Source: Saccharibacter sp. EH611
GTDB lineage: Bacteria > Pseudomonadota > Alphaproteobacteria > Acetobacterales > Acetobacteraceae
DNA: 64,000 bases
Direction of reading: 5' to 3'
Assembly: GCF_009834765.1 (NCBI RefSeq)
Contig: NZ_WVHP01000018.1
Location: forward strand, 1-64,000
Below are positions 8,078 through 17,201 of the stretch, in pieces. A program made the translations under genes and the position numbers. The notes under the pieces are model-generated. The model ran no database searches. It was given only the letters and a program-made list of their open reading frames with translations, and was not told where the DNA came from. Numbering within the stretch: position 1 is the first letter of the stretch; each line of letters begins with the position of its first letter.

Positions 8078-8079
8078 TC

Positions 8080-8355
8080 ATGCAAGACCCTCATGATGCT
8101 CAACAGATCAACGACCATCGCAAGCGCCGCAAAGCCCGCGCGACACAAGAACAGCACGACCTACAGATCATCGCGGCTTTGCCAGAAGGAAACCGCCTCT
8201 TACAGCGCATCATCACCTTAACAGGACAAGATGCCGCCTCTTTTGTGCCCAATGATGCCCTCGCGACCGCCTATCGTGAAGGGCAGCGCAGTATTGGGAT
8301 CAGACTCACCTCATGGCTCAATGACGCGCTAAAAAAATCTGAGAACACCCCATAG
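8080..8355 (+). CDS. Bbp19-like small phage protein
   Basis: 91 residues, starting 2 bases after the portal stop. It is helical and charged, with the pattern NRLLQRIITLTG...SFVPNDALATAYREGQRSIGIRL seen in the small protein that sits between portal and scaffold in BPP-1-like phages (Bbp19 type). No enzymatic motif is visible. Its fixed position suggests a role in prohead or connector assembly, but I know of no direct evidence for one. Confidence 0.65.
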   Translation: MQDPHDAQQINDHRKRRKARATQEQHDLQIIAALPEGNRLLQRIITLTGQDAASFVPNDALATAYREGQRSIGIRLTSWLNDALKKSENTP

Positions 8356-8366
8356 AACTTATAAAT
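8353..8366 (+). promoter_or_regulatory. Late-promoter-like motif, copy 2
   Basis: TAGAACTTATAAAT (last base differs from the other full copies) overlaps the stop of the Bbp19-like gene and lies 46 bases before the scaffold ATG. It is preceded by ACACCCCA and followed by CATGCTCTTCTTTA, which resembles the sequence downstream of copy 3. Confidence 0.7.
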
Positions 8367-8412
8367 GCCCGTCATGCTCTTCTTTATCTGATGGATAGGA
8401 GAGCTTTCAGGC

Positions 8413-9105
8413 ATGAGTGATGCCCAAACACAAACAGATGCAGCCGCCCCAAGTAATGAAGCCAGCACAGAGGCAACAAACGAGACCAACGCCAGCCTAA
8501 CGGGCGACGCCCCGAGCCCTTCAGAAGAGGACAGCAAACACGCGTCCCCTTCTGAGCAGACCGATGCCCCCTCTAAAGCTGATGACGATCAGGGCAAGGA
8601 AGACGCGCCTAAAAAAGACGGTCCCCCAGAAAAATATGACTTCACAGCGCCAGAGGGCATGGACGTCGATAAAGACGCCTTGTCCTCCTACGAGGAAATG
8701 GCACGAGAACATGGTCTGTCTCAGGAACAATTTAACGCCGTTACTCAGCATGGCCTTGAGTTTTTCCAGCAACAGCTTGGCAAACTGTCCGAAGCCCATG
8801 CCGCCCGAGAGCAAGGCTGGCGTAAAGACGCCCTCAGCGACACGGAGCTCTCCGATGGGCAAGCCCTCAAACCTGAAGTTATGGCCAATGTCGGTCATGT
8901 GTTCGAACAATTTGGCGGCAATGACCTCCGCCATGCTCTCACCGAAACCGGGGCTGGCAACCATCCACAGATTATCCGCGCCTTTAACGCGATCGGCAAA
9001 GCGTTAGGTGCCGCCCACACACCCGATAAAGGCAAACCCGCAAGCGAACTCAAAGGCAACAGCTTTGAAGACATCGCCCGCCGCCGTTATGGCTCTAACA
9101 GCTAA
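8413..9105 (+). CDS. Scaffolding protein
   Basis: 230 residues, strongly acidic and low in complexity over the first 75 residues (Ala, Glu, Asp, Ser, Thr), then helical segments such as SSYEEMAREHGLSQEQFNAV and a short conserved end FEDIARRRYG. Acidic, helical, Cys-free proteins of this size directly before the capsid gene are scaffolds in podoviruses (BPP-1 Bbp18 and T7 gp9 types). The scaffold would direct capsid assembly and be lost on maturation. It is the first gene behind promoter-like motif copy 2. Confidence 0.82.
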   Translation: MSDAQTQTDAAAPSNEASTEATNETNASLTGDAPSPSEEDSKHASPSEQTDAPSKADDDQGKEDAPKKDGPPEKYDFTAPEGMDVDKDALSSYEEMAREHGLSQEQFNAVTQHGLEFFQQQLGKLSEAHAAREQGWRKDALSDTELSDGQALKPEVMANVGHVFEQFGGNDLRHALTETGAGNHPQIIRAFNAIGKALGAAHTPDKGKPASELKGNSFEDIARRRYGSNS

Positions 9106-9116
9106 GGTTCCCTCTC

Positions 9117-10169
9117 ATGGCTCTTAACAATAGCACGTTCCTCACCCTTACTGACTGGGCAACCCGTCGTGATCCCAATGGCGGCATTGCTGACACGGTT
9201 AACCTGCTTTCTCAAACGAATGAGATTCTCAATGATCTCATTTTCAAAGAAGGCAACCTCCCAACCGGGAATAAAACAACGGTAAGGACGGGTCTCCCTG
9301 CCGCAACATGGCGCTTGCTCAACTATGGTGTGCCACGCGGAAAATCCACCACCGCCCAAGTGACAGACACGTGCGGAATGTTAGAGACGTACTCGCTTGT
9401 CGATAAAGACCTTGCGAACCTTGAAGGAGATGTCGGGGCGTTCCGTCTGTCAGAAGATATGGCGTTTCTTGAAGGCATGAACCAGCAGATGGCCCGCACG
9501 CTTATCTATGGCAATGAGCAAAGCGATGTGGGGGCGTTTACCGGGCTTTCCCCGCGTTATAACACGCTGGATACCAACAAAGCCGCCTCGGCTGCAAATG
9601 TGATGGACGGCAAAGGGCGCGGCAGCACGAATACCTCTATCTGGCTGTGCTGCTGGGGGCCAACGGCAGGGTTTGGGATTTTCCCTAAAGGTTCTGTTGC
9701 TGGATTGCAACAAAAGGATGTCACAACGGATGCTCCCGTTATGGATGACCAGGGGAATCCCTTCCAAGCCTACCAGATGCATTACAAATGGGATTGCGGC
9801 CTAACGATCCGTGATTGGCGCTATTTTGTGCGTATTGCCAATATTGACGTAAACGCCTTGACAGGAGAAGGCGCGGCTAACCTGATCGCCCTGATGGCTG
9901 CAGCCTGCTTTAAACCTCCAACCATGCCATCCACGGCTTCCAATGTGCAGTCAGCGACACGCGCAACGGGGGGAACGCCGCTCTCCTTTGGTCGTCCGGT
10001 TTTCTACGTCAACCGCACCATTGCCTCAGCTCTATCTATTCAAGCGATGAACAAGACCAACGTTCTGCTTACCCAAGATGAGTTCGACGGGAAGCCGGTG
10101 CTGCGCTTCCGTGGCATTCCGATCCGGGTCGTGGATGCGATCATGAACACTGAAGACACCGTTCAGTAA
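9117..10169 (+). CDS. Major capsid protein (Bbp17-like)
   Basis: 350 residues. The sequence follows the BPP-1 Bbp17-type capsid pattern: an N-terminal LTLTDWATRRDPNG, then IADTVNLLSQTNEIL, the loop EGNLPTGNKTTVRTGLP, LVDKDLANLEG, and ARTLIYGNEQ. This family adopts the HK97 fold. It is placed right after the scaffold and before the cement protein, as expected, and the length is normal. No protease or delta domain is apparent, so maturation probably depends on the separate scaffold. Confidence 0.9.
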   Translation: MALNNSTFLTLTDWATRRDPNGGIADTVNLLSQTNEILNDLIFKEGNLPTGNKTTVRTGLPAATWRLLNYGVPRGKSTTAQVTDTCGMLETYSLVDKDLANLEGDVGAFRLSEDMAFLEGMNQQMARTLIYGNEQSDVGAFTGLSPRYNTLDTNKAASAANVMDGKGRGSTNTSIWLCCWGPTAGFGIFPKGSVAGLQQKDVTTDAPVMDDQGNPFQAYQMHYKWDCGLTIRDWRYFVRIANIDVNALTGEGAANLIALMAAACFKPPTMPSTASNVQSATRATGGTPLSFGRPVFYVNRTIASALSIQAMNKTNVLLTQDEFDGKPVLRFRGIPIRVVDAIMNTEDTVQ

Positions 10170-10198
10170 TCCTCGCGCACCTTGATAAGGAACACCCC

Positions 10199-10639
10199 AT
10201 GATCGTTGATAAACTGCTTCTTTTCTCAAATAAGCAAGACCTCACCCAAGCCCAAGCGGGCTCTCCAACTCCTTCCACAAACGTAGTGGACTTTTCCCAA
10301 GCACGGGATTTTGGGCCAACAGAAGGCTTTAAAGTCTTTGTAGAGTTCGCGTCCCTCCCCGTTGGGCCGTCAGGCACCACACTGTCCATTGCTGTGCAGG
10401 TGTCAACGGACAATCAGACTTGGACAACGCTGGAAGATTTCCCGTCCATTGACGTAACAACATTAACGCAAGCACATCCTTTTGCCGTCCGCGCCAAACC
10501 GGCCTTCTCCAACACAGCCTATCGCTATATGCGCCTGACCTATAGCCCTAGTCAGGCTCTTAGTTCCGGTATCGTTATGGCTGGGATCAATCTCGATGTG
10601 CCCGCTCAACGGGCTTACCCTAAAAACTACGTGGCGTAA
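10199..10639 (+). CDS. Capsid cement (decoration) protein, Bbp16-like
   Basis: 146 residues, beginning MIVDKLLLFSNKQ and continuing with a mainly beta pattern: a VVDFSQARDFG strand near the N-terminus, VAVQVSTDNQTW in the middle and a YRYMRLTY strand near the C-terminus. This matches the Bbp16-type cement proteins that follow the capsid gene in BPP-1-like phages and stabilise the expanded shell. It sits 29 bases after the capsid stop and should be co-transcribed with it. Confidence 0.8.
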   Translation: MIVDKLLLFSNKQDLTQAQAGSPTPSTNVVDFSQARDFGPTEGFKVFVEFASLPVGPSGTTLSIAVQVSTDNQTWTTLEDFPSIDVTTLTQAHPFAVRAKPAFSNTAYRYMRLTYSPSQALSSGIVMAGINLDVPAQRAYPKNYVA

Positions 10640-10648
10640 GGAACAATC

Positions 10649-11041
10649 ATGGCACGTTATCGCGTCACAACCGCAAGCTTTATCAATGGCCGCTACGTCG
10701 AGGAGGACACCGTCATTGATTATGATGGCATTCCTGGCTTCAACCTTGACCCTCTTGATGAAGAGGCACGCAGCGCAAAGAAAGCAGCAGGACAAGCCGG
10801 GGAAAGAGACGTCAATGGCCGGGCCTTTCAGGAAGACCTGACCCGCTCCGATGGCACGCCTTCTGCGCTGAACAGCGCAGAAACGGTTAAGGATCAGGAC
10901 GCCTTAGAAGAGCAGCCTAAGCCTGCCCAAGCTGAGCTCCTTTCCAAAGAAGAGGCGGAAACGCCGCCTGAACCCGGTAAGGAAGAAGATGCTTCTGCAC
11001 GGTCAACAAACACGCCATCTAAATCAGCGAAAAAGAGCTAA
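10649..11041 (+). CDS. Phage hypothetical protein with small N-terminal domain and acidic tail
   Basis: 130 residues. The first 40 residues form a small domain (RYRVTTASFINGRYVEEDTVIDYDG) of a type often found between capsid and tail-tube genes in podoviruses and siphoviruses. The remaining 90 residues are charged, Glu/Lys/Ala/Pro-rich and probably disordered. No function is known to me; the position suggests a head-decoration or head-completion role. Confidence 0.55.
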   Translation: MARYRVTTASFINGRYVEEDTVIDYDGIPGFNLDPLDEEARSAKKAAGQAGERDVNGRAFQEDLTRSDGTPSALNSAETVKDQDALEEQPKPAQAELLSKEEAETPPEPGKEEDASARSTNTPSKSAKKS

Positions 11042-11044
11042 GGC

Positions 11045-12013
11045 ATGACGACCGACATTGACCTCTGCAATCGTGCACTCATGCGTCTTGGCACACAAAG
11101 CGCGATCACCTCATTTGATGATGGCTCTGTAGAGGCCAGTGTGTGTGCGTCCTTCTACGGCGATGTCTTGCAATCCATGCTGGCCCATCCTGCCAGTATG
11201 GGCGGCCCCGTTTATACGTGGCAATGGCCGCGCTGTGTGGGAACGGGTCTAACGGCACCCAGCAGCAATCCACGCTGGCGCTACGAGATCGCTCTGCCCT
11301 CAGACTCTGTCCGCGTGCTGCGCGTTGATAACGCCCTTACCGAAAAGCCCCAAGACCACCGCAAGGTGCTTTTTGAGCCACGTGAAAGCTTTGGCGAAGG
11401 GATGGGCAAAGCAGGCGGTGTGGCACTCGTGCCCGTCCTCTTCACTGATCATCAACAGGTCAGCGTCACCTACATCACACAATCGGTGGATATCGACCAT
11501 TGGCCGCCTGCGTTCAGGCGGGCGTTCTGGCTCTCTTTAGCCGCTGCTATCGCCACAACATTGGGCATTGACGGAAGCACAGCCGCTGCTGTTGCTCAAG
11601 AAGCCGAACGTGAAGTTGCCCGCGCTTGTCTTGCCGATCAGCGCGTTGAGGTCGTCGATACTGAAATCGTGCCTGATTGGCTCTCTGTTCGTTGTGGATA
11701 TGGGGAAACGCAACGCGCCATACACCAAACGGACACTACCTTTGAGAGCGGTTTTATTGCAGGAAACTCCCATCCCCCTGCGCCTGCTCCAATCCCCAGC
11801 ACACCCCCTATCGGGCCTCATGGCGTCATTCCAACAGGGCTAGAGACACGCGACATTGCCAACAAGCAAGATCTTTATATTCCAGCTGATACACCAGACA
11901 GTAGAGCAGGCATTCTTACCATAGGTCGAAGTCCTGTTGGTTGGCGTCGCCCCTACCATACAGAAACGATCAATGCCAATGCACCAGAGCACACAGGGGA
12001 ATATGATCTGTGA
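11045..12013 (+). CDS. Tail tubular protein A (adaptor, T7 gp11-like)
   Basis: 322 residues. The N-terminal 200 residues show the gp11-type pattern: DIDLCNRALMRLG, ASVCASFYGDVLQSML, WQWPRC, ALPSDSVRVLRV, then VTYITQSVDIDHWPPAFRRAFWLSLAAAIA. These proteins form a ring below the portal and join it to the nozzle. The C-terminal 110 residues are a Pro-rich extension not typical of T7 and may contact the tail spike encoded next. Its stop overlaps the GTG of the spike gene. Confidence 0.88.
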   Translation: MTTDIDLCNRALMRLGTQSAITSFDDGSVEASVCASFYGDVLQSMLAHPASMGGPVYTWQWPRCVGTGLTAPSSNPRWRYEIALPSDSVRVLRVDNALTEKPQDHRKVLFEPRESFGEGMGKAGGVALVPVLFTDHQQVSVTYITQSVDIDHWPPAFRRAFWLSLAAAIATTLGIDGSTAAAVAQEAEREVARACLADQRVEVVDTEIVPDWLSVRCGYGETQRAIHQTDTTFESGFIAGNSHPPAPAPIPSTPPIGPHGVIPTGLETRDIANKQDLYIPADTPDSRAGILTIGRSPVGWRRPYHTETINANAPEHTGEYDL

Positions 12014-14010
12014 CCGTCTCAAAAATCTCTAATATCAGCTCATTTCGTGGTGCATGCACCACCCCAAACTGGCATCAAGACTATATTCCTACTGCCATAG
12101 AGTGGAACAATTGCTGGTCTAACAAAGCCGACGGTGATGTCGTTAATGAATTATCAGACTCTCTCCAGCACATGGAGAACTATGTCGCTTCTCTTCCAAG
12201 CGTCTCTCTCACAAATTTAGGGGTCATAGATGATCCTTCTGGAAAATATATTAATGAAAACACAGAAGCCTATCAAAGCGCATTAGACAATTCTGCTGGC
12301 AAATATCGACTATGTCATCCAGCTAACCTGTCCGTTGTTTTACATAATCTAACCATAACGCGCTCTGATACCTATTGGGTTCTTGATGGCGTCATTACAC
12401 TTGCTGCTCATGAAAATAAAAATATCGTTGATATTGGGAGCCCTGGAAATACGATTAGTGGAATTTCAATCACAGGTAGAGGAACTTTCAATGGAAACAT
12501 GTTGCAGCAAGAAGGAGGAGAACGTGCCGTCTGCGGCGGCTTATGTGCCAATACGCTCAGCCATACTGATAATATCCCTGATAATCCCGCTTATCCTGCC
12601 TTAATAAGAAATCTAAGCATTAACGGGATAACCATAACGAATGTATTTAATTGGCCAATATCTCTTGGATATATCAAAAATAGTTTAATAAAAGATACCT
12701 CCCTCTTAAACAGTGGGAACAGCCCTCAGTTTATTTGGTCATCTGATAATTGTTGGTTCAATGGCAATATATCAAGCGGCCATACAGATGGTGGGTTCGT
12801 TTTTTACATGGGGAGTAGAAAATGCGGTGCCATTGGAAATATCGTTCATGATAACCATGATGGGATTGGTGTCTACAGCGACCTATCTAGCAATCCAGAA
12901 GATAACAGCATTATAATCTGTGATAACCATGTTTATAATAATAAAGATAGCGGTATAGGGATAACAACTCTTAACCAAAATGGTGCAGAGACAAGCTCAC
13001 TAAAACAAAAAAATATAATCATATCTGGGAATATACTCTCTAATAATAATACAAGAGGAAGAAATGGCGGTGGTTCTATAGGTATTGTCGGTGCATATAA
13101 CGTACAGGTTCGTGGAAACAGCATAAGTCAAGATGGTTCAACGACAACATCCGGTCAGCCTGTTTATGCAATCTATGTATCAGATAGCTGCCAAGATATT
13201 GACGTAAGCAATAATACGATTAGTGATATTGGTTCACCAACCAATTTGGGAACGGCTATTTATCTTAACCACCCGACAAGAACCGTGGTGCGCCATAATA
13301 CATTTACAAATAGTCTAGGGACGAATGGTCCTTTCCATACAGGAATAGGCGGAACCGTTGGACCTCTCTCTCTTATTAGTGGGAATATTGCAACAAATGC
13401 ATTAGCTGGGGCTCTCCTTTCTATTTCCTGGCCCAATGATACTGTTTTTCTCTCTCAGCCCGACGGGTTGGGAGGAATGTTCGATAATCTCACACGCAAT
13501 AGTGATGTCATTGCGTCAGGAAAATATAACTACAATGGACGCAACCTAAGCCGACAAGTGGGAGCAACCACAGATGGCACAAGTATCTATCTACAAACAG
13601 CACAAAACCAATCAACGGGTGCGATCGCTGGCAATATTGTTTTAAACCAGAATGGGATCTTTCGGGAGTTCTCTCTCGCTCTTAATGGAGCCATATCCAC
13701 ACCGTCTGGTGGCGTTCTTTTAAATGCCAGAAGCCCCTCTGGGGCTCCGCTCCTTCTACAAACGTTTACAGCTAACGTCGCTCACGGAGATTGGGTTCCT
13801 TTCCCACAATCTTTTACAAGCGATACTGTATCGGTCGTCATTCCTCCATTTTTCAATGGAACAAATATGATTATCGGTGGTCCATCCACAAACACCCCCG
13901 CAAACCGTAGTGGCTTTGTCGTTGGGAAGTTCTGGTTAGGTGTAGGCGGGGCCAATACAGATATTGCAGATACCATCACCATTATTGCTATTGGAGAACT
14001 GTCATTATGA
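12010..14010 (+). CDS. Tail spike with right-handed beta-helix fold
   Basis: 666 residues from a GTG overlapping the previous stop. Residues about 140-450 contain repeated beta-helix rungs with many Asn, Gly and Ile (NTISGISITGRGTFNG, NVQVRGNSISQDG, DIDVSNNTISDIG), the pectate-lyase-like fold used by spikes that bind or cut surface polysaccharides. The last 90 residues (VPFPQSFTSDTV onward) resemble the end of the first fibre, suggesting a shared trimerisation or folding domain. It is AT-rich compared with both neighbours and interrupts the usual pairing of tail tube A and B. The enzymatic specificity cannot be read from the sequence. Confidence 0.82.
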   Translation: MTVSKISNISSFRGACTTPNWHQDYIPTAIEWNNCWSNKADGDVVNELSDSLQHMENYVASLPSVSLTNLGVIDDPSGKYINENTEAYQSALDNSAGKYRLCHPANLSVVLHNLTITRSDTYWVLDGVITLAAHENKNIVDIGSPGNTISGISITGRGTFNGNMLQQEGGERAVCGGLCANTLSHTDNIPDNPAYPALIRNLSINGITITNVFNWPISLGYIKNSLIKDTSLLNSGNSPQFIWSSDNCWFNGNISSGHTDGGFVFYMGSRKCGAIGNIVHDNHDGIGVYSDLSSNPEDNSIIICDNHVYNNKDSGIGITTLNQNGAETSSLKQKNIIISGNILSNNNTRGRNGGGSIGIVGAYNVQVRGNSISQDGSTTTSGQPVYAIYVSDSCQDIDVSNNTISDIGSPTNLGTAIYLNHPTRTVVRHNTFTNSLGTNGPFHTGIGGTVGPLSLISGNIATNALAGALLSISWPNDTVFLSQPDGLGGMFDNLTRNSDVIASGKYNYNGRNLSRQVGATTDGTSIYLQTAQNQSTGAIAGNIVLNQNGIFREFSLALNGAISTPSGGVLLNARSPSGAPLLLQTFTANVAHGDWVPFPQSFTSDTVSVVIPPFFNGTNMIIGGPSTNTPANRSGFVVGKFWLGVGGANTDIADTITIIAIGELSL

Positions 14011-14486
14011 AAAATGACATGGCTTACTTTGCTATTATCGACAACCGTAGCGACAATAATCCTACTCCAATCTGGGGATGGTCAACTTTGCCAATAACGC
14101 GAGAAGAGGGAGAAATGGGAGGAGAAACCTCTATTTATTCTCTCTCTGATACTGAACTCCTACAAGGAGTGGCTCCGAATGTTCCCCCAGGTGGCAAAGC
14201 CATTCGTTTACATCTTACACAAGACCAATGGGACAGCCGCCCTACATCTAATCCAGCCCTTTCTAACGGCTCTATTGTCCAAATAAACCGCCCCTCCCTT
14301 CCTCTCAAAGAGCAAGCAAACGTCGCCCTCCAAGACATACAAAGACAAGCTCCCATGCTGACAGCCATGCGTGAAACTTTTGGATCGCAAACACGCCTTT
14401 ATGTCCAAAAACTCCGAGCTATCATCAGCGGGGCAGATACGACGAGCACAGCGCTTCCAACGCCGCCTACTCAGGTAACGGATTAA
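14007..14486 (+). CDS. Tail spike partner/chaperone-like protein (paralogue of 1993-2427)
   Basis: 159 residues, its ATG overlapping the spike stop (ATGA). The C-terminal 60 residues match the protein at 1993-2427: PLKEQANVALQDIQRQAPML, then a YVQKLRAI helix and GADTTSTALPTPP. The N-terminal half (MAYFAIIDNRSDNNPTPIWGW) differs. Two fibre genes each followed by a member of this pair suggests a matched assembly partner for each fibre. No catalytic residues are evident; the role is inferred from context. Confidence 0.6.
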   Translation: MKNDMAYFAIIDNRSDNNPTPIWGWSTLPITREEGEMGGETSIYSLSDTELLQGVAPNVPPGGKAIRLHLTQDQWDSRPTSNPALSNGSIVQINRPSLPLKEQANVALQDIQRQAPMLTAMRETFGSQTRLYVQKLRAIISGADTTSTALPTPPTQVTD

Positions 14487-14489
14487 GCA

Positions 14490-16766
14490 ATGTCTCAATC
14501 CCCCTTCGGCCCTCATGTCGGTCTCACATGGCGCAGCTCCTTTGGTGGCGGCATTATGTCGCCCCTGCTTGGCTACCGGGCCGATATGGAGAAATGGCAG
14601 TCCGGCGCGGCTGATCTCACCAACTTCTTTGTTCATGTGCAAGGAGGGATCAGCAACCGACCTGGCACGCGCTATATTGGCACCTCTCGCACAAAAGCCA
14701 CCAGCGCCCCGCCTAAGCTTATCGCGTTTATCTACAACAATACGCAGTCCTATGTGCTGGAATTTGGGGACCAGTATGTCCGCTTTATCAGCAATGGTGC
14801 TTATCTCACGCATGATGATGGCAGCCTCTACGAGCTGACAACGCCTTATCGGATTGAGGACGCCTTCTGGCTGCGCCATGCCCAATCCGCCGACGTGCTC
14901 ACCCTCACCCATGCCCGCTACCCGGCCATGAACCTCGCGCGTCGTGGAGAGCTCGACTGGACCCTAGACGTCATTTCGTATGATGCTGGTATTACAGCAC
15001 CCTCCTCGCTCATTGCCTCAGCGGTAGAAGGAACAGCGGCAAACACCGGCACGACACCTGGGGTGTCTAAGGCAACATACGAATATGCCGTTACGTCTGT
15101 ATCTAACGAGAAGAACACGGAAAGCAACGCAACGCTCGCTCCTTCTCAAACCGAAATGACCACCACGATCCAGACGGTAACGGACGCAACGACAGGGAAA
15201 ACCTCGACTGTTCAGAAGGACACGCCCGTGGAGGTTGGCCGTTTTGTTGAGAATTATAATATCGGCTATTATACTAATTACGGCAATTACAATACGCTCA
15301 CATGGCCGAGCGTCGATGGAGCTGATTATTATAACGTCTATCGCCGCTTTGCCGGCCAATGGGGGCTCATTGGCAATACAGCGTCTCTAAGCTTTGATGA
15401 TGTCAATTACGCCCCTGATACAGAGAATGGGCCACCCGCTCACCGTAATCCGTTTGAGAGTGGCAATAATCCGGTTTCTGTTACCTATTTCCAGCAACGC
15501 CGTGTCTTCGCAGGGGCTTTCACCTATCCCCAAACGGTGTGGATGAGCCGTTCAGCCAATTATACCAATTTTGACATCCATACCCCTGTTGTCTCTGACG
15601 ATGCTATCACCGCCACCATTGCCAGCCAGCAGGTCAACACGATCAAGCATCTTGTGCCGATGGCCGACCTTCTCGCCTTTACCGGCACAGGAATCTGGAA
15701 AATCAGTGGCGGCCAAACGGGCACGGCCATCACTCCTTCTAACTTCACCGCTGTTCCGCAAATGTTTGTGGGCTGCTCTGACGTGCAGCCTTTGGCCATT
15801 AATACCGATGTGCTCTTTATCGAAAACAAAGGCAGCCATATCCGCGACCTGCAATATGACTGGTATGCCCAGATTTATCAGGGCAATGATTTATCCGTGC
15901 TCTCTGACCATCTCTTCTATGGTTATACGATCGCTGATTGGTCCTTTGCCCAATTCCCCTTCAATCTCATCTGGGCGGTGCGCTCCGATGGAACGTTGCT
16001 GGGGATGACCTATCTCAAAGAACAAAATGTCACGGCCTGGCACCAACACACGACCCATAAGGGTTCCTTCCAATCCGTCGCTGTGGTTCCAGAAGAAAAC
16101 GGTTATGGCGCGATTGAAGACACGACGTATGTTGTGGTCAAACGCCTGTTAAACGGCACAGAGCGCTACATGATTGAACGTCTGGAAACCCGCCAGCTTG
16201 GCGCTGAAAATAACGACATCACGCGTTCATGGTTTGTTGATTGCGGCCTCCGCTATGAAGGCGCACCGGTAGCCACGCTTTCTGGCCTTACCCATCTAGC
16301 GGGAGAAACGGTATCTGCTTGCGTGGATGGCACGGCTTACACTGCCTTGACTGTCCGCTCCGATGGATCGCTCACCGTGCCCCAATCAGGACGCGTCATC
16401 ACAGTGGGCTTGCCCATCACAGCCACAGCCAAAACCCTTCCGCTGGATCTCGGGCAGCCTCCGCAATTTGCCCGCCGCAAACGTGTCAGCAAGGTGTACG
16501 CAACGCTCTACAACAGCGCGGGCCTCAGCGTCTCCACCAACGGGGGCAAAACCACCCATAGCCTCAACAATCAAGGAGCCGCCGCTGGAAACGCTGCGCC
16601 CAACCCTTACCGAAACACGGCGCAAAAGCCCGCTCTCACCACGGGGCTTGCGATGCGTATCCCGACCCCTAACTGGACACAAAGCGGGCAGATCACGTTC
16701 CAGACAACCAACCCGCTTCCTGTCACGCTCTCAACGGTGAGTGTGGATGTTGAGGTGGGGAGTTAG
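14490..16766 (+). CDS. Tail tubular protein B (nozzle, T7 gp12-like)
   Basis: 758 residues. The N-terminus carries the gp12-type pattern: GGIMSPLLGYRADMEKWQSG, LTNFFVHVQGGISNRPGTRYIG, AFIYNNTQSYVLEFGDQYVRF, and further on RRVFAGAFTYPQTVWMSRSANY. The protein forms the tail nozzle below the adaptor ring, the outlet for DNA and ejection proteins. It begins 3 bases after the spike partner gene. Length is close to T7 gp12 (794 residues). Confidence 0.9.
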   Translation: MSQSPFGPHVGLTWRSSFGGGIMSPLLGYRADMEKWQSGAADLTNFFVHVQGGISNRPGTRYIGTSRTKATSAPPKLIAFIYNNTQSYVLEFGDQYVRFISNGAYLTHDDGSLYELTTPYRIEDAFWLRHAQSADVLTLTHARYPAMNLARRGELDWTLDVISYDAGITAPSSLIASAVEGTAANTGTTPGVSKATYEYAVTSVSNEKNTESNATLAPSQTEMTTTIQTVTDATTGKTSTVQKDTPVEVGRFVENYNIGYYTNYGNYNTLTWPSVDGADYYNVYRRFAGQWGLIGNTASLSFDDVNYAPDTENGPPAHRNPFESGNNPVSVTYFQQRRVFAGAFTYPQTVWMSRSANYTNFDIHTPVVSDDAITATIASQQVNTIKHLVPMADLLAFTGTGIWKISGGQTGTAITPSNFTAVPQMFVGCSDVQPLAINTDVLFIENKGSHIRDLQYDWYAQIYQGNDLSVLSDHLFYGYTIADWSFAQFPFNLIWAVRSDGTLLGMTYLKEQNVTAWHQHTTHKGSFQSVAVVPEENGYGAIEDTTYVVVKRLLNGTERYMIERLETRQLGAENNDITRSWFVDCGLRYEGAPVATLSGLTHLAGETVSACVDGTAYTALTVRSDGSLTVPQSGRVITVGLPITATAKTLPLDLGQPPQFARRKRVSKVYATLYNSAGLSVSTNGGKTTHSLNNQGAAAGNAAPNPYRNTAQKPALTTGLAMRIPTPNWTQSGQITFQTTNPLPVTLSTVSVDVEVGS

Positions 16767-16776
16767 AAGAATGACC

Positions 16777-16807
16777 TTGACAAAAACCAATTCGATATCA
16801 CTACTTA
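16777..16807 (+). promoter_or_regulatory. Possible host-type promoter of the 16836 gene
   Basis: A perfect TTGACA (16777-16782) is followed 19 bases later by TACTTA (16802-16807), a weak -10. The region sits just after the tail tube B stop and before the AT-rich gene at 16836, so that gene may be expressed by host polymerase during lysogeny. Confidence 0.4.
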
Positions 16808-16835
16808 GTTGCCTATCTTTTGAAAGGATTAGGCC

Positions 16836-17141
16836 ATGATAGACACAGAAAACTTCACTAAGGAACAAGTTATAAGTGCACTTTACGCGTTTTTCACTGG
16901 CGGTAAGAAAGTAGCTCTGAAAGCAGGAGATTATCCATTTGAGTTGCGCAATGTTTGTGCTCGTTTATACGCTGACAATCCTACCACCGATGTGTCCAAG
17001 CTTTCAGGTACAAGTTGGCTTCTCTCAGCAACTAAACAAGGAAAGGGAATAGCCCCTATTTTAAAGGAACTTATAGACCTCAAAATTATTTCCAAAGGGC
17101 AAGCTGCAGAGATGTATATATTCCATTACACTAACACTTAA
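16836..17141 (+). CDS. Hypothetical protein, moron candidate between tail and ejection genes
   Basis: 101 residues (MIDTENFTKEQVISALYAFF at the start), soluble, mixed helical, with no signal peptide or membrane segment. It is more AT-rich than its neighbours, has its own ribosome binding site (GAAAGG) and a TTGACA upstream, and is followed directly by late-promoter-like motif copy 3, so it is bracketed by transcription signals on both sides. This is the pattern expected for a moron expressed from the prophage. I recognise no family. Confidence 0.6.
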   Translation: MIDTENFTKEQVISALYAFFTGGKKVALKAGDYPFELRNVCARLYADNPTTDVSKLSGTSWLLSATKQGKGIAPILKELIDLKIISKGQAAEMYIFHYTNT

Positions 17142-17149
17142 ACCCCCAC

Positions 17150-17163
17150 TAGAACTTATAAAC
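17150..17163 (+). promoter_or_regulatory. Late-promoter-like motif, copy 3
   Basis: TAGAACTTATAAAC, 38 bases before the ATG of the gp13-like gene at 17202. It is preceded by ACCCCCAC, as copies 2 and 4 are preceded by ACCCC- or ACCC-type sequence. It restarts transcription behind the 16836 gene. Confidence 0.7.
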
Positions 17164-17201
17164 CCCCGCTAGAGTGATGCCTTCTTTAAGGAGGAGGCCT
17201 C

